Assembly: GCA_038213835.1 (NCBI GenBank)
Contig: JBBQSN010000044.1
Location: forward strand, 1-22,824
Length of the DNA: 22,824 nucleotides
Origin: JBBQSN01 sp038213835
Lineage (GTDB): Bacteria > Actinomycetota > Actinomycetes > Actinomycetales > CAWJMD01
Direction: 5' to 3'
Shown in pieces: positions 15,800 through 22,824 of the stretch. The position numbers were made by a program, and so were the translations under genes. The notes below the pieces were generated by a model, which saw only the letters and a list, made by a program, of their open reading frames with translations, was not told the DNA's origin and did no database searches. Positions within the stretch are counted from its first letter, which is position 1. The number at the start of each line of letters is the position of its first letter.

Positions 15800-16780
15800 T
15801 CACGGGGCGCGCTCTCGGTCGACGAGGTCGAGGGCGATGTCCATGATCGGGCTGGAGTGGGTGAGGCCGCCGACGGACAGGAAGTCGACGCCGGTGTCGG
15901 CGTAGTCGGCGGCGACCTCGAGGGTCAGGCCGCCGGTGGCCTCGATCTCGATCTCGTCGTCGGTGGCGGCGCGAGCGGCGGCGACGGTCTCGGTCAGCAG
16001 CGCGGTGGACATGTTGTCGCACAGCAGGAATCGCGCACCGACCCGGACGGCCTCGACCGCCTCGTCCACGGTGGTGACCTCGACCTGGACGGCGACGTCG
16101 GGATAGGCGACACCGATCGCCTCGAAGGCCGCGGTCAGCGAGCCCGCCGCGAGCTTGTGGTTGTCCTTGACCATCGCGACGTCGTACAGGCCCATCCGCT
16201 TGTTCGTGCCGCCACCGGCCCGCACCGCGTACTTCTCCAGCGAGCGCAGCCCGGGCGTGGTCTTGCGGGTGTCGAGAACCGTCGCGCCGGTGCCCTCGAG
16301 CCGCTCGACCCAGCGCCGGGTGTGGGTGGCGATGCCGGAGGTGCGGCAGACCAGGTTCAGCACGGTCCGCTCGGCCATCAGCAGCACCTGGGTGGAACCG
16401 TGCACGCGGGCCAGCACCGTGCCCGCCTCGACCTGGCTGCCATCGCGTACCAGGGGCTCGAGCGAGGGCACCGGCAGGCCGAGCCGGCGGGCGACGTCGG
16501 CCAGCACCACCGGGACGACGGGCATCCCCGCCAGGACGCCGGGCGCACGGGCCACGACGTGCGCGGTGCGGTGCTGGTCGCGCGGGATCGTGGCCTGGGT
16601 GGTGACGTCGCGGCCGGGGTTGCCGCCGAGGTCCTCGGAGACCACGTAGCTGACCATCGCGCCGACCCACTCCGGGGACAGCCCGGCCTCGGCGAGCTCC
16701 TCGAGGGTGCCGCGGGCCCAGCCGGGGCCGTCGTCAGGATCCCGGACGACGTCCGGCGGTGACACGGAGTGACGGCCCAT
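15800..16780 (-). CDS. nadC: Nicotinate-nucleotide pyrophosphorylase (carboxylating), quinolinate phosphoribosyltransferase
   Basis: A protein of 326 residues from ATG 16780 that turns quinolinate and PRPP into nicotinate mononucleotide in de novo NAD synthesis. Motifs are SEDLGGNPGRDVTT near the N-terminus, NLVCRTSGIATHTRRWVE, DTRKTTPGLRSLEKYAVRAG, GGTNKRMGLYDVAMVKDNH, EIEATGGLTLE and VDFLSVGGLTHSSP; together they carry the basic residues that hold quinolinate and PRPP. It is about 30 residues longer than usual at the N-terminus. A second ATG at 16804 would add 8 residues. I prefer 16780, where CACACT (-10-like) ends 6 nt upstream, but this is not secure. It lies 69 bp after nadB on the same strand. 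NadA, the quinolinate synthase, is not in the window. Confidence 0.95.
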   Translation of the reverse strand: MGRHSVSPPDVVRDPDDGPGWARGTLEELAEAGLSPEWVGAMVSYVVSEDLGGNPGRDVTTQATIPRDQHRTAHVVARAPGVLAGMPVVPVVLADVARRLGLPVPSLEPLVRDGSQVEAGTVLARVHGSTQVLLMAERTVLNLVCRTSGIATHTRRWVERLEGTGATVLDTRKTTPGLRSLEKYAVRAGGGTNKRMGLYDVAMVKDNHKLAAGSLTAAFEAIGVAYPDVAVQVEVTTVDEAVEAVRVGARFLLCDNMSTALLTETVAAARAATDDEIEIEATGGLTLEVAADYADTGVDFLSVGGLTHSSPIMDIALDLVDRERAP

Positions 16781-16849
16781 GGCGGGAGTGTGCCATCCGC
16801 GCACGGAACGATCCGTCCCGGTTCGGCCGAACGGGTGGTGCCGACCCGG

Positions 16850-18526
16850 TCAGAGCCTGACGAAGCGGGTCCGCACCAGGCCGTCGGTGTCCAGCCGCAG
16901 GTGGGTCCGACCCCGCCAGCGGTCGTCGTCGAGATCGGGGAAGTCCTGCCGGAAGTGCCCGCCCCGGGTCTCCTCGCGCAGCGTCGCCGCCACGGTGAGC
17001 AGGCTCGCGACCTGGTGCAGGTTCGTGGTCTCCCACTCCGCGGTCGACGGCGTGGGCGGCGAGTGGTGGGTGCTGACCCGCGCGAGCGCGGTGGCCGCGG
17101 CGGCCAGACCGGCGGCCTCGCGGATGACCCCCGGACCGGACGAGGCGGCCTGCTGCACCCGCGGTCGGCGCGAGCCGGCCACGAGCGCCGCGTCGCCGTC
17201 CCGCTGCACGGGGTCGACCTGACCGAGGTCGCCGCCCTCGACGCGGGCGGTGACGTCGTCGGCGATCCGGTGCGCGAACACCAGGCCCTCGAGCAGCGAG
17301 TTCGAGGCCAGCCGATTGGCACCGTGCACGCCGGTGCACGAGGTCTCCCCCACCGCGTACAGGCCGGGCAGCGACGACCGTCCGGAGAGGTCCACCTCCA
17401 CGCCGCCCGAGTGGTAGTGCTGGGCGGGGGCGACGGGGACGAGATCCTCGGCGAGGTCGAAACCGCGCTGCGCCAACGCCCTGCTGATCGTCGGGAACCG
17501 CTCGGCGAGGAACGTCCGACCCAGGTGGCGGGCGTCGAGGAAGACGTGATCGCTTCCGGTGGAGGCCATCTGGCGCACGATCGCCTTGGAGACGACGTCG
17601 CGCGGCGCGAGCTCGGAGAGCTCGTGCTGTCCGACCATGAACCGCTCGCCGTCCACGTCGACGAGTCGCGCACCCTCTCCGCGCACGGCCTCGGAGATGA
17701 GCGTCTGCTGACCTCGAGCCCCGGCACCGAGCCAGAGCACGGTCGGGTGGAACTGGACGAACTCCAGGTCGGCGACCTCGGCACCCGCCCGGAAGGCCGC
17801 AGCGGTGCCGTCCCCGGTGGCCTCCTTGGGGTTCGTCGTCGACGTGAAGACCTGGCCGATCCCGCCGGTGGCCAGCACGACCGCCCGTCCCAGCGCGGCG
17901 CCCACGCCGTCGCGCGAGCCCTCGCCGATCACGTGCAGGCTGACGCCGCAGGCGGTGCCGGGCTTCCCGTCGGCACCCGGCGCGCCGGTGAGGACGTCCA
18001 GCACCAGGGCGTGCTCGATCACCTCGATGCCCGGGTCGTCGCGCACCGCCTCGAGCGCAGCCACCAGGGCACGGGAGATCTCCGCGCCCGTGGCGTCGCC
18101 GCCGGCGTGCACGATCCGGTCGGCGTGGTGGCCGCCCTCGCGGGTCAGCAGCACCGCGCCGTCGGCCCCGAGGTCGAAGTGCGCGCCGAGAGCGATCAGG
18201 TCGTGCACCCGGTCCGGCCCCTCGGTGACCAGGGCCTGCACCGCCTCCTCGTCGCAGAGGCCGGCCCCGGCGACCAGGGTGTCCTGCAGGTGCGCCTGGG
18301 GGCTGTCGGTGTCGGCGAGCGCCGCCGCGACGCCGCCCTGCGCCCACAGCGTCGAGCCGCTCGAGAGAACGGTCTTGGTCACCAGGAGCACCCGCGGCAC
18401 CCGTCGCCGCAGCCGCAGGGCCGCGGTCAGACCGGCGATCCCGGACCCGACGACGATCACGTCGGCCTCGGCCGTCCACCCCGGCACGGGGGCCGCCAGC
18501 CGCCGCGCGACCCGCAGGCCGTTCAT
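16850..18526 (-). CDS. nadB: L-aspartate oxidase
   Basis: A 558-residue flavoprotein that oxidises L-aspartate to iminoaspartate, the first step of NAD synthesis. The FAD dinucleotide motif is VIVVGSGIAGLTAALRL at about 24-40. Further features are SGSTLWAQGGVAAAL, GGHHADRIVHAGGDATG, FVQFHPTVLW, SELAPRDVVSKAI, PAQHYHSGGVEVD and GETSCTGVHGANRLASNSLL, followed by a C-terminal helical domain. This pattern fits NadB; the succinate dehydrogenase/fumarate reductase flavoprotein is its relative, but the lone gene beside nadC favours NadB. The ATG at 18526 overlaps the panC stop by 4 bp (ATGA), so its translation is probably coupled to panC. Confidence 0.95.
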   Translation of the reverse strand: MNGLRVARRLAAPVPGWTAEADVIVVGSGIAGLTAALRLRRRVPRVLLVTKTVLSSGSTLWAQGGVAAALADTDSPQAHLQDTLVAGAGLCDEEAVQALVTEGPDRVHDLIALGAHFDLGADGAVLLTREGGHHADRIVHAGGDATGAEISRALVAALEAVRDDPGIEVIEHALVLDVLTGAPGADGKPGTACGVSLHVIGEGSRDGVGAALGRAVVLATGGIGQVFTSTTNPKEATGDGTAAAFRAGAEVADLEFVQFHPTVLWLGAGARGQQTLISEAVRGEGARLVDVDGERFMVGQHELSELAPRDVVSKAIVRQMASTGSDHVFLDARHLGRTFLAERFPTISRALAQRGFDLAEDLVPVAPAQHYHSGGVEVDLSGRSSLPGLYAVGETSCTGVHGANRLASNSLLEGLVFAHRIADDVTARVEGGDLGQVDPVQRDGDAALVAGSRRPRVQQAASSGPGVIREAAGLAAAATALARVSTHHSPPTPSTAEWETTNLHQVASLLTVAATLREETRGGHFRQDFPDLDDDRWRGRTHLRLDTDGLVRTRFVRL

Positions 18527-19386
18527 CGGACCGACCCCCTCGCCCCGAGCACGACCGGGACGTTGTCGATCAACCGGGTGGAGCCGATCCGCGCCGCCAC
18601 GACGAGCAGCGCCTCGCCGGAGTACCACTCCGGGACGTCCTGCAGCGTCGTCGGGTGCGCCAGCGCGAGGTAGTCCACCCGGCACAGCGGCTCGGAGACG
18701 AGGACGTCGCGGGCCGCACGCCGCACCGCGCTCGCGCCCTCGGCGGCCGCGGCCCGCCCGACGTCGAGGGAGCGCGCCAGGGTCAGTGCCACCTCGCGGT
18801 CGAAGGCGGTGAGGTGCCTGTTCCGGCTGCTCATCGCAAGGCCGTCGGGCTCGCGCACGGTCGGCACGGCGACCACCTCGGTCGGGAAGTCGAGGTCGCG
18901 CACCATCCGCCGGATCAGCAGCAGCTGCTGGGCGTCCTTCTGGCCGAAGTAGGCCAGGTCGGGCCGCACCAGGTGCAGCAGCTTGGCCACGACGGTCAGG
19001 ACGCCGTCGAAGTGGCCTGGCCGCGAGGCGCCCTCCAGGACGTCGCCGAGGCCCCCGGCGCTGACCTTGATGCCCGGGTCGCCGTCCGGGTAGACGACGT
19101 CGGGCGCCGGGGCGAACACGATGTCGACTCCCTCGGCCGCCAGCAGCTCGAGGTCGGCGTCGATGGTGCGCGGGTACTTGGCGAGGTCCTCGCCCGCCCC
19201 GAACTGCAGGGGGTTGAGGAAGATGGTGACCAGCACGGTGGTCGCGCGCTCGCGGGCACGGCGCACCAGGGTCGCGTGGCCATCGTGCAGGGCACCCATC
19301 GTCATCACGACCGCGACCGTGCCCTCGAGCCCGGCCCTGACCTGCTCCAGCTCGGCCCGGGTCCGCACCAGCGTCGGTGTCGTCAC
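18523..19386 (-). CDS. panC: Pantothenate synthetase
   Basis: A 287-residue enzyme that joins pantoate and beta-alanine with ATP to form pantothenate. Motifs are VMTMGALHDGHATLVRRAR (the HxGH nucleotide site), FLNPLQFGAGEDLAKYPRT, PGHFDGVLTVVAKLLHLV, YFGQKDAQQLLLIRRMV and the KMSKS-like LAMSSRNRHL. Length is normal. The start is GTG 19386; a longer frame continues to 19434, but TAGCGT ends exactly 7 nt before the GTG, which makes a leaderless start there convincing. It lies 44 bp after the DUF2520 gene and overlaps nadB. panD (aspartate decarboxylase, source of beta-alanine) is not beside it. Confidence 0.95.
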   Translation of the reverse strand: MTTPTLVRTRAELEQVRAGLEGTVAVVMTMGALHDGHATLVRRARERATTVLVTIFLNPLQFGAGEDLAKYPRTIDADLELLAAEGVDIVFAPAPDVVYPDGDPGIKVSAGGLGDVLEGASRPGHFDGVLTVVAKLLHLVRPDLAYFGQKDAQQLLLIRRMVRDLDFPTEVVAVPTVREPDGLAMSSRNRHLTAFDREVALTLARSLDVGRAAAAEGASAVRRAARDVLVSEPLCRVDYLALAHPTTLQDVPEWYSGEALLVVAARIGSTRLIDNVPVVLGARGSVR

Positions 19387-19393
19387 GGCGGCA

Positions 19394-19399
19394 ACGCTA
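19394..19399 (-). promoter_or_regulatory. -10 element, leaderless promoter of panC
   Basis: TAGCGT on the minus strand ends 7 nt before the GTG at 19386. It gives panC-nadB-(nadC) a promoter of its own, separate from the DUF2520 gene. Confidence 0.55.
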
Positions 19400-19430
19400 C
19401 CGGGGCCGCCGTCCGGGACCGCCGGACCCC

Positions 19431-20324
19431 TCACCCTGCCAGGACGTCGAGCAGCGCCTGCGCCTGCTGGGCGCTCAGCCGACCCGAGGCGAGGGCCCGG
19501 ACGGCGGTCGCCCGCGACATCGCGCGGTACCCCTCCAGGACGTCGCCGGGGCCCACGCGCTCGGCGATCTCGCGCAGGTGCGCCTCGACCGTGCCCGCGT
19601 CACCCCGGGCCACCGCGCCGGTCAGGGCGTCGTCACCGCGGGCCAGCGCCCCCTCCAGGGAGGCGCGCAACAGCGCCGAGAGGACGCGTCCCGGCTCATC
19701 GATCCCGCTGCGCACCAACAGGTCTCGCGCCTGGGCGACCAGCGTCACCAGGTGGTTCGAGCCGTGCGCGAGGGCCGCGTGGTAGAGCGGCCGGTCGGCC
19801 TCGTCGACCACAACGGGTTCCGCGCCCATCTCCACGACCAGGGCCTGGGCCACCGGCAGCACCGGTCCCGGGGCGGTCACCCCGAAGCAGCAGTCGACCA
19901 GCCGGGTGAGGTCGAGCGAGGTGCCGGTGAAGGTCATCGCCGGGTGCAGCGCGAGCGGGATGGCGCCCTGGGCGCGCGCCGGAGCCAGCACCGAGACGCC
20001 GAACCGGCCGCTGGAGTGCACGACCAGCTGCCCCGGCCGCCACCCGTGCGTGGCGGCCACCCCGGCGACGAGATCGGCGAGAGCGTCGTCGGGCACGGTG
20101 AGCAGCACCAGCTCCGAGCGCTCCACGACGTCGGCCACCTCGAGCACCGGGACGCCCGGCAGCATCGTCTCGACCCGCTCACGGGAGATCTGCGACACCG
20201 CGCTCGCGCCGACGACGGCGTGCCCCGCCTGCCGCAGGGCGCAGCCCAGGACGGCGCCGACCCTGCCCGCGCCGACGACACCGACGCCCAGCCGTCCCGG
20301 ACGTGACCGTGCCTGCTCGTTCAT
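19431..20324 (-). CDS. Rossmann-like DUF2520 protein
   Basis: A 297-residue protein from ATG 20324. The N-terminal Rossmann domain has GVGVVGAGRVGAVLGCALRQ at about 13-32, followed by VVGASAVS and LVLLTVPDDALADLV, the layout of NAD(P)-dependent dehydrogenases of the 6-phosphogluconate/ketopantoate-reductase type. The C-terminal DUF2520 half is helical (PLYHAALAHGSNHLVTLVAQ and following). Substrate unknown. In M. tuberculosis the homologue Rv3603c is likewise next to panC, so a role in pantoate supply (ketopantoate reduction) is a fair hypothesis, not proven. The start is chosen because TAGGCT ends 7 nt before the ATG and because the upstream extension overlaps the divergent gene. Confidence 0.88.
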   Translation of the reverse strand: MNEQARSRPGRLGVGVVGAGRVGAVLGCALRQAGHAVVGASAVSQISRERVETMLPGVPVLEVADVVERSELVLLTVPDDALADLVAGVAATHGWRPGQLVVHSSGRFGVSVLAPARAQGAIPLALHPAMTFTGTSLDLTRLVDCCFGVTAPGPVLPVAQALVVEMGAEPVVVDEADRPLYHAALAHGSNHLVTLVAQARDLLVRSGIDEPGRVLSALLRASLEGALARGDDALTGAVARGDAGTVEAHLREIAERVGPGDVLEGYRAMSRATAVRALASGRLSAQQAQALLDVLAG

Positions 20325-20331
20325 CCGGCCG

Positions 20332-20369
20332 AGCCTAGGCGGGCCCGTCCCTGCGGGCGGGGATAGGGT
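20332..20369. promoter_or_regulatory. Divergent leaderless promoter pair
   Basis: On the minus strand TAGGCT (complement of 20332-20337) ends 7 nt before the DUF2520 ATG at 20324. On the plus strand TAGGGT (20364-20369) ends 7 nt before the methyltransferase ATG at 20377. The two -10 elements are 26 bp apart, so polymerase could occupy only one at a time. Confidence 0.55.
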
Positions 20370-20376
20370 CCAGGCC

Positions 20377-21108
20377 ATGGGACGGCACGCCCGCATCGCG
20401 CAGCTGGCCAGGCTGGACGAGCCCGGCCTGCACGTGGCCGACCTCGGCTGCGGGACCGGACGCACGGTGCGGCAGCTGCTCGCCTACGAGCCCGCCGTGG
20501 TGCACGCGGTCGACCTGGCCTCCGACCTCGACGACGACCTCCTGCACGACGACCGCGTGCAGAGCCGGATCGTCGACCTCGACGCCGGGCTCCTGCTGCC
20601 CACCGCGAGCCTTGACCGCGTGGTGTCGCTCAACACGGTCGAGCACCTCGCGGACCCGGTGGCGCACCTGGTCGAGGTGCACCGGGTACTGAGGCCGGGA
20701 GGGTTGCTCGTGCTCGCCCACTCCGACTGGGACACAGCGCTGTTCACGTCCACCGACGACTCGTTGACCCGACAGCTGGTCGACCGGTTCGTGGCGACGG
20801 TGCCGACCTGGGTCGAGCGCGCCGACGGCTTCATGGGCCGCAAGCTGCCCGCGCTCGCCGACGCCAGCGCCCAGCGCGGGGCGCCCTTCGAGATGGTGCA
20901 CCTCGACTCGTGGGCCGACCCGCACCGCCGCTTCGACGAGGGGGCGATCGCCTTCAAGGTCGCGATGGGGATGGTCGCCGCGGCCGCCGACGACGAGGAC
21001 CTCGGCCCGCAGGCGGCGCAGTGGCTGACCGGCCTCAGCCACCTGGCGGCCGACGGACAGTTCCTGTTCACCGTCACCGACGTGGCCGTCGTGCTGCGCC
21101 GGGTCTGA
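20377..21108 (+). CDS. Class I SAM-dependent methyltransferase
   Basis: A 243-residue protein with motif I VADLGCGTGRTVRQLL at about 20-35, acidic residue in AVDLASDLDDD, SLNTVEHLADPVAHL and VLRPGGLLVLAHSDWDTALF. The last resembles ubiquinone/menaquinone and small-molecule methyltransferases. The remainder includes VERADGFMGRKLPALA and HLDSWADPHRRFDEG, which may bind a substrate I cannot identify. It is transcribed divergently from the DUF2520 gene and is followed after 18 bp by a MidA-like gene with its own ribosome site, so the two form a short operon of two methyltransferases. Confidence 0.85.
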   Translation: MGRHARIAQLARLDEPGLHVADLGCGTGRTVRQLLAYEPAVVHAVDLASDLDDDLLHDDRVQSRIVDLDAGLLLPTASLDRVVSLNTVEHLADPVAHLVEVHRVLRPGGLLVLAHSDWDTALFTSTDDSLTRQLVDRFVATVPTWVERADGFMGRKLPALADASAQRGAPFEMVHLDSWADPHRRFDEGAIAFKVAMGMVAAAADDEDLGPQAAQWLTGLSHLAADGQFLFTVTDVAVVLRRV

Positions 21109-21126
21109 TCCGCGCCGGAGCCCCGG

Positions 21127-22086
21127 GTGCACGAGCCCTGGACGCTCGCCTGGCAGCGAGCGCTGTACGGCCCGAACGGCTTCTACCGCCGGCCGGACGG
21201 CCCCCGGGCGCACTTCCGCACGGCGTCGCACGCCGCCGGCGACCTCCTCGCCCAGGCGCTGGCACGGCTGGCCCGCGACGCCGGGTGCTCCACGGTCGTC
21301 GACGTCGGGGCGGGGCACGGCGAGCTGCTCGCGGCGCTGCGCCGGGTCGACCCCGACCTGTCGCTGCACGCCGTGGAGGTGGCGCCCCGCCCGTCCGGGC
21401 TCGACGCCGTCGTGGGCTGGTCGGACCGCCTGCCCGCGACCACCGGCGCGGTCCTGCTCGTCGGGTGGGAGCTGCTCGACGTCGTGCCGTGCCCCGTGCT
21501 GCAGGCCGACGACGACGGCACCCTGCGTCAGGTGCTCGTCTCGCGCGACGGCCACGAGGTCCTGGGCGAGGTGCCCGGCCCCGACGACCTGTCCTGGGTC
21601 GCACGCTGGTGGCCCGGTCAGCACGAGCCGGGCGACCGGGTCGAGGTGGGGACGCCGCGCGAGGACGCCTGGCAGCGGCTCGTCGACGACGTCGTGGGAG
21701 AGCAGGGCCTGGCGCTGGCGGTCGACTACGACCACGCGCGGGACGGCCGTCCGTCCCAGGGCTCCCTGATGGGGTTCCGCGCCGGACGGGCGACCGCTGC
21801 CGTGCCCGACGGCGAGCACGACGTCACCGCCCACGTCGCCCTGGACGCCGTCGCCGCGCGGCTGCCGGGTTCGCTGCGGCTGGACCAGGCGGATGCCCTG
21901 CGCCGGCTCGGGGTCGGGGCCGCACGCCCCGACCCGGCCCTGGCCGCGCGGGACCCGACGGGCTACGTCGAGGCCCTGGCCGCCACGTCCCGGGCCGCCG
22001 AGCTGCTCGACCGCGCGGGGCTCGGCGGGTTCGGGTGGCTGCTCACGCCGCGCGGACCGGCGGCCACCGCGGCGATCAGGCGATGA
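21127..22086 (+). CDS. MidA/NDUFAF7-like SAM-dependent methyltransferase (PF02636 type)
   Basis: A 319-residue protein. The N-terminus WQRALYGPNGFYRR, then HFRTASHAAGDLLAQAL, matches the N-terminal pattern of PF02636 (YxxPxGYY, then FxTAPE). Motif I is VVDVGAGHGELLAAL at 57-71; later segments VGWELLDVVPCPVL and LALAVDYDHA fit the family's ELLDAxP and xIDYG motifs. In mitochondria NDUFAF7 methylates an arginine of complex I subunit NDUFS2. The bacterial substrate is not known, although some actinobacterial relatives sit near nuo genes; none is visible here. The GTG at 21127 has GGAG at 21117-21120. Family assignment is good, function inferred. Confidence 0.78.
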   Translation: MHEPWTLAWQRALYGPNGFYRRPDGPRAHFRTASHAAGDLLAQALARLARDAGCSTVVDVGAGHGELLAALRRVDPDLSLHAVEVAPRPSGLDAVVGWSDRLPATTGAVLLVGWELLDVVPCPVLQADDDGTLRQVLVSRDGHEVLGEVPGPDDLSWVARWWPGQHEPGDRVEVGTPREDAWQRLVDDVVGEQGLALAVDYDHARDGRPSQGSLMGFRAGRATAAVPDGEHDVTAHVALDAVAARLPGSLRLDQADALRRLGVGAARPDPALAARDPTGYVEALAATSRAAELLDRAGLGGFGWLLTPRGPAATAAIRR

Positions 22087-22092
22087 TTCCGT

Positions 22093-22824
22093 TCACTTGG
22101 TGGTCCACTCGATGACGCCCGCGGACGCCTGAACGAGGGAGTCGCTCTCCACGTAGGCGACTGCAGCGGGATCCTGTCGGAGGTGGGCGTCGAGGAACGC
22201 CCGGATGCCCGACCCGAGCCAGTCCTGCATGTCGTCGCAGATCGACGTGTCGCGGGTGGCTGCGAGACATGCTCGGGTGTCGCCTGCGAAAACGGTGTGC
22301 TGGGCTCCGTCGTGCTCGATCCAGAGCAGATACTTGTCCCCGGCCGGCATCTGCTCGAAGGGGTCTCGGCGTTGCTGTGGGGTGTCGCCGTCGCTGGCTC
22401 CTGTGCACATCAGGACGGGACGGGTCACGGTGTCCCAGGAGTCGGCTTGGAACCCGTCATCGCCGATACCCTCTGGTGACAGGGCCACGAAGACTCTGGG
22501 GCCGCGGTGCGCGGCGAGAGCGAGGCCGAGACCCGGGATGTACTCGCGGCCCGCGCCGGCGATCATCATGGCGGAGCCGGATCCGGAGGAGTGTCCGAGG
22601 TAGGCCAGGGCGAAGAGGTCGATCCGTCCCGCCCAGCCAGGGTCGGCAGCGCGTTCGGCGATGGCGCGGACCACGAGGGTGACGTCAAGCGGCCGGTCGT
22701 AGTTGAGGTACTTGAACTCTCGACACTGCGGCAGGGTGCCACCGAGGTTCATGGTCAGCACGATGCGTTCGAGGTCGGTCCGTGGCGTGTGCGCGATGGC
22801 GACCGTGAGGTAGCCGTGCCGGGC
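22093..22824 (-). CDS. Alpha/beta hydrolase, 5'-truncated by the window edge
   Basis: The minus frame runs from the window edge to a TGA at 22093. From the first internal GTG (22761) it gives 222 residues, and 21 more codons upstream are open and protein-like (ARHGYLTVAIAHTPRTDLER), so that GTG is not the start. The nucleophile elbow is G-H-S-S-G in LAYLGHSSGSGSA. Likely acid and base residues are the Asp in LMCTGASDGDTP and the His in IEHDGAQHTVFAG, the layout of platelet-activating-factor-acetylhydrolase/dienelactone-hydrolase-like enzymes. Substrate unknown. Its GC content, particularly at third positions, looks lower than that of its neighbours, hinting at acquisition. It converges with the MidA-like gene with a 6-bp gap and no hairpin. 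Confidence 0.8.
   Translation of the reverse strand, partial: ARHGYLTVAIAHTPRTDLERIVLTMNLGGTLPQCREFKYLNYDRPLDVTLVVRAIAERAADPGWAGRIDLFALAYLGHSSGSGSAMMIAGAGREYIPGLGLALAAHRGPRVFVALSPEGIGDDGFQADSWDTVTRPVLMCTGASDGDTPQQRRDPFEQMPAGDKYLLWIEHDGAQHTVFAGDTRACLAATRDTSICDDMQDWLGSGIRAFLDAHLRQDPAAVAYVESDSLVQASAGVIEWTTK

Overview
The window is about 22.8 kb of very GC-rich DNA from an actinobacterium. The GC bias at third codon positions, Lsr2, a ClpC with two N-domain repeats, frequent GTG starts and leaderless TANNNT-N6/7-start promoters all point that way. The gene order on the minus strand (DUF2520 protein, panC, nadB, nadC, lysS, small membrane protein, lsr2, clpC) is a version of the conserved actinobacterial panC-lysS-lsr2-clpC neighbourhood. 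A Nocardioides-like lineage is a guess, not shown by the sequence.

Left edge (1-1829): two broken genes meet head to head at about 190-199. One is a piece of an LVIVD-repeat protein on the minus strand. The other is the C-terminal remnant of an aminoglycoside O-phosphotransferase on the plus strand, with a wrecked catalytic loop. An orphan DNA-methyltransferase-like gene and a DUF2277 gene follow. The clpC terminator hairpin lies at 1778-1811.

ClpC and the inserted block (1830-12754): clpC has a candidate ClgR box upstream. Between clpC and lsr2, which are often close neighbours in actinobacteria, lie about 8 kb of mostly plus-strand genes. These are a FhuF-like 2Fe-2S protein, a Tat-exported PhoD phosphatase behind a three-unit PHO box, and a complete 5-oxoproline module. 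The module has two divergent arms. The minus arm is a GntR/FCD regulator plus a DUF1445 (D-glutamate cyclase family) protein. The plus arm is an NRAMP-fold transporter without the metal-binding motifs, followed by pxpA, pxpB and pxpC. A palindrome sitting in the spacer of the plus-arm promoter is a likely regulator site. A small membrane protein ends the block.

Core cofactor/translation region (12755-20324): lsr2, a 66-residue membrane protein and lysS are on the minus strand. A SAM methyltransferase on the plus strand is divergent from lysS. The minus-strand set DUF2520-panC-nadB-nadC links pantothenate and NAD synthesis; panC and nadB overlap by ATGA. panD and coaX, often found here in relatives, are absent.

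Right edge (20325-22824): two plus-strand methyltransferases (class I, then MidA/NDUFAF7-like) converge on a 5'-truncated alpha/beta hydrolase of visibly lower GC content that runs off the window. The most interesting items are the 5-oxoproline module with its metal-motif-less transporter and predicted operator, the PHO and ClgR boxes, the series of leaderless promoters, and the sharp two-gene junction at the left edge.
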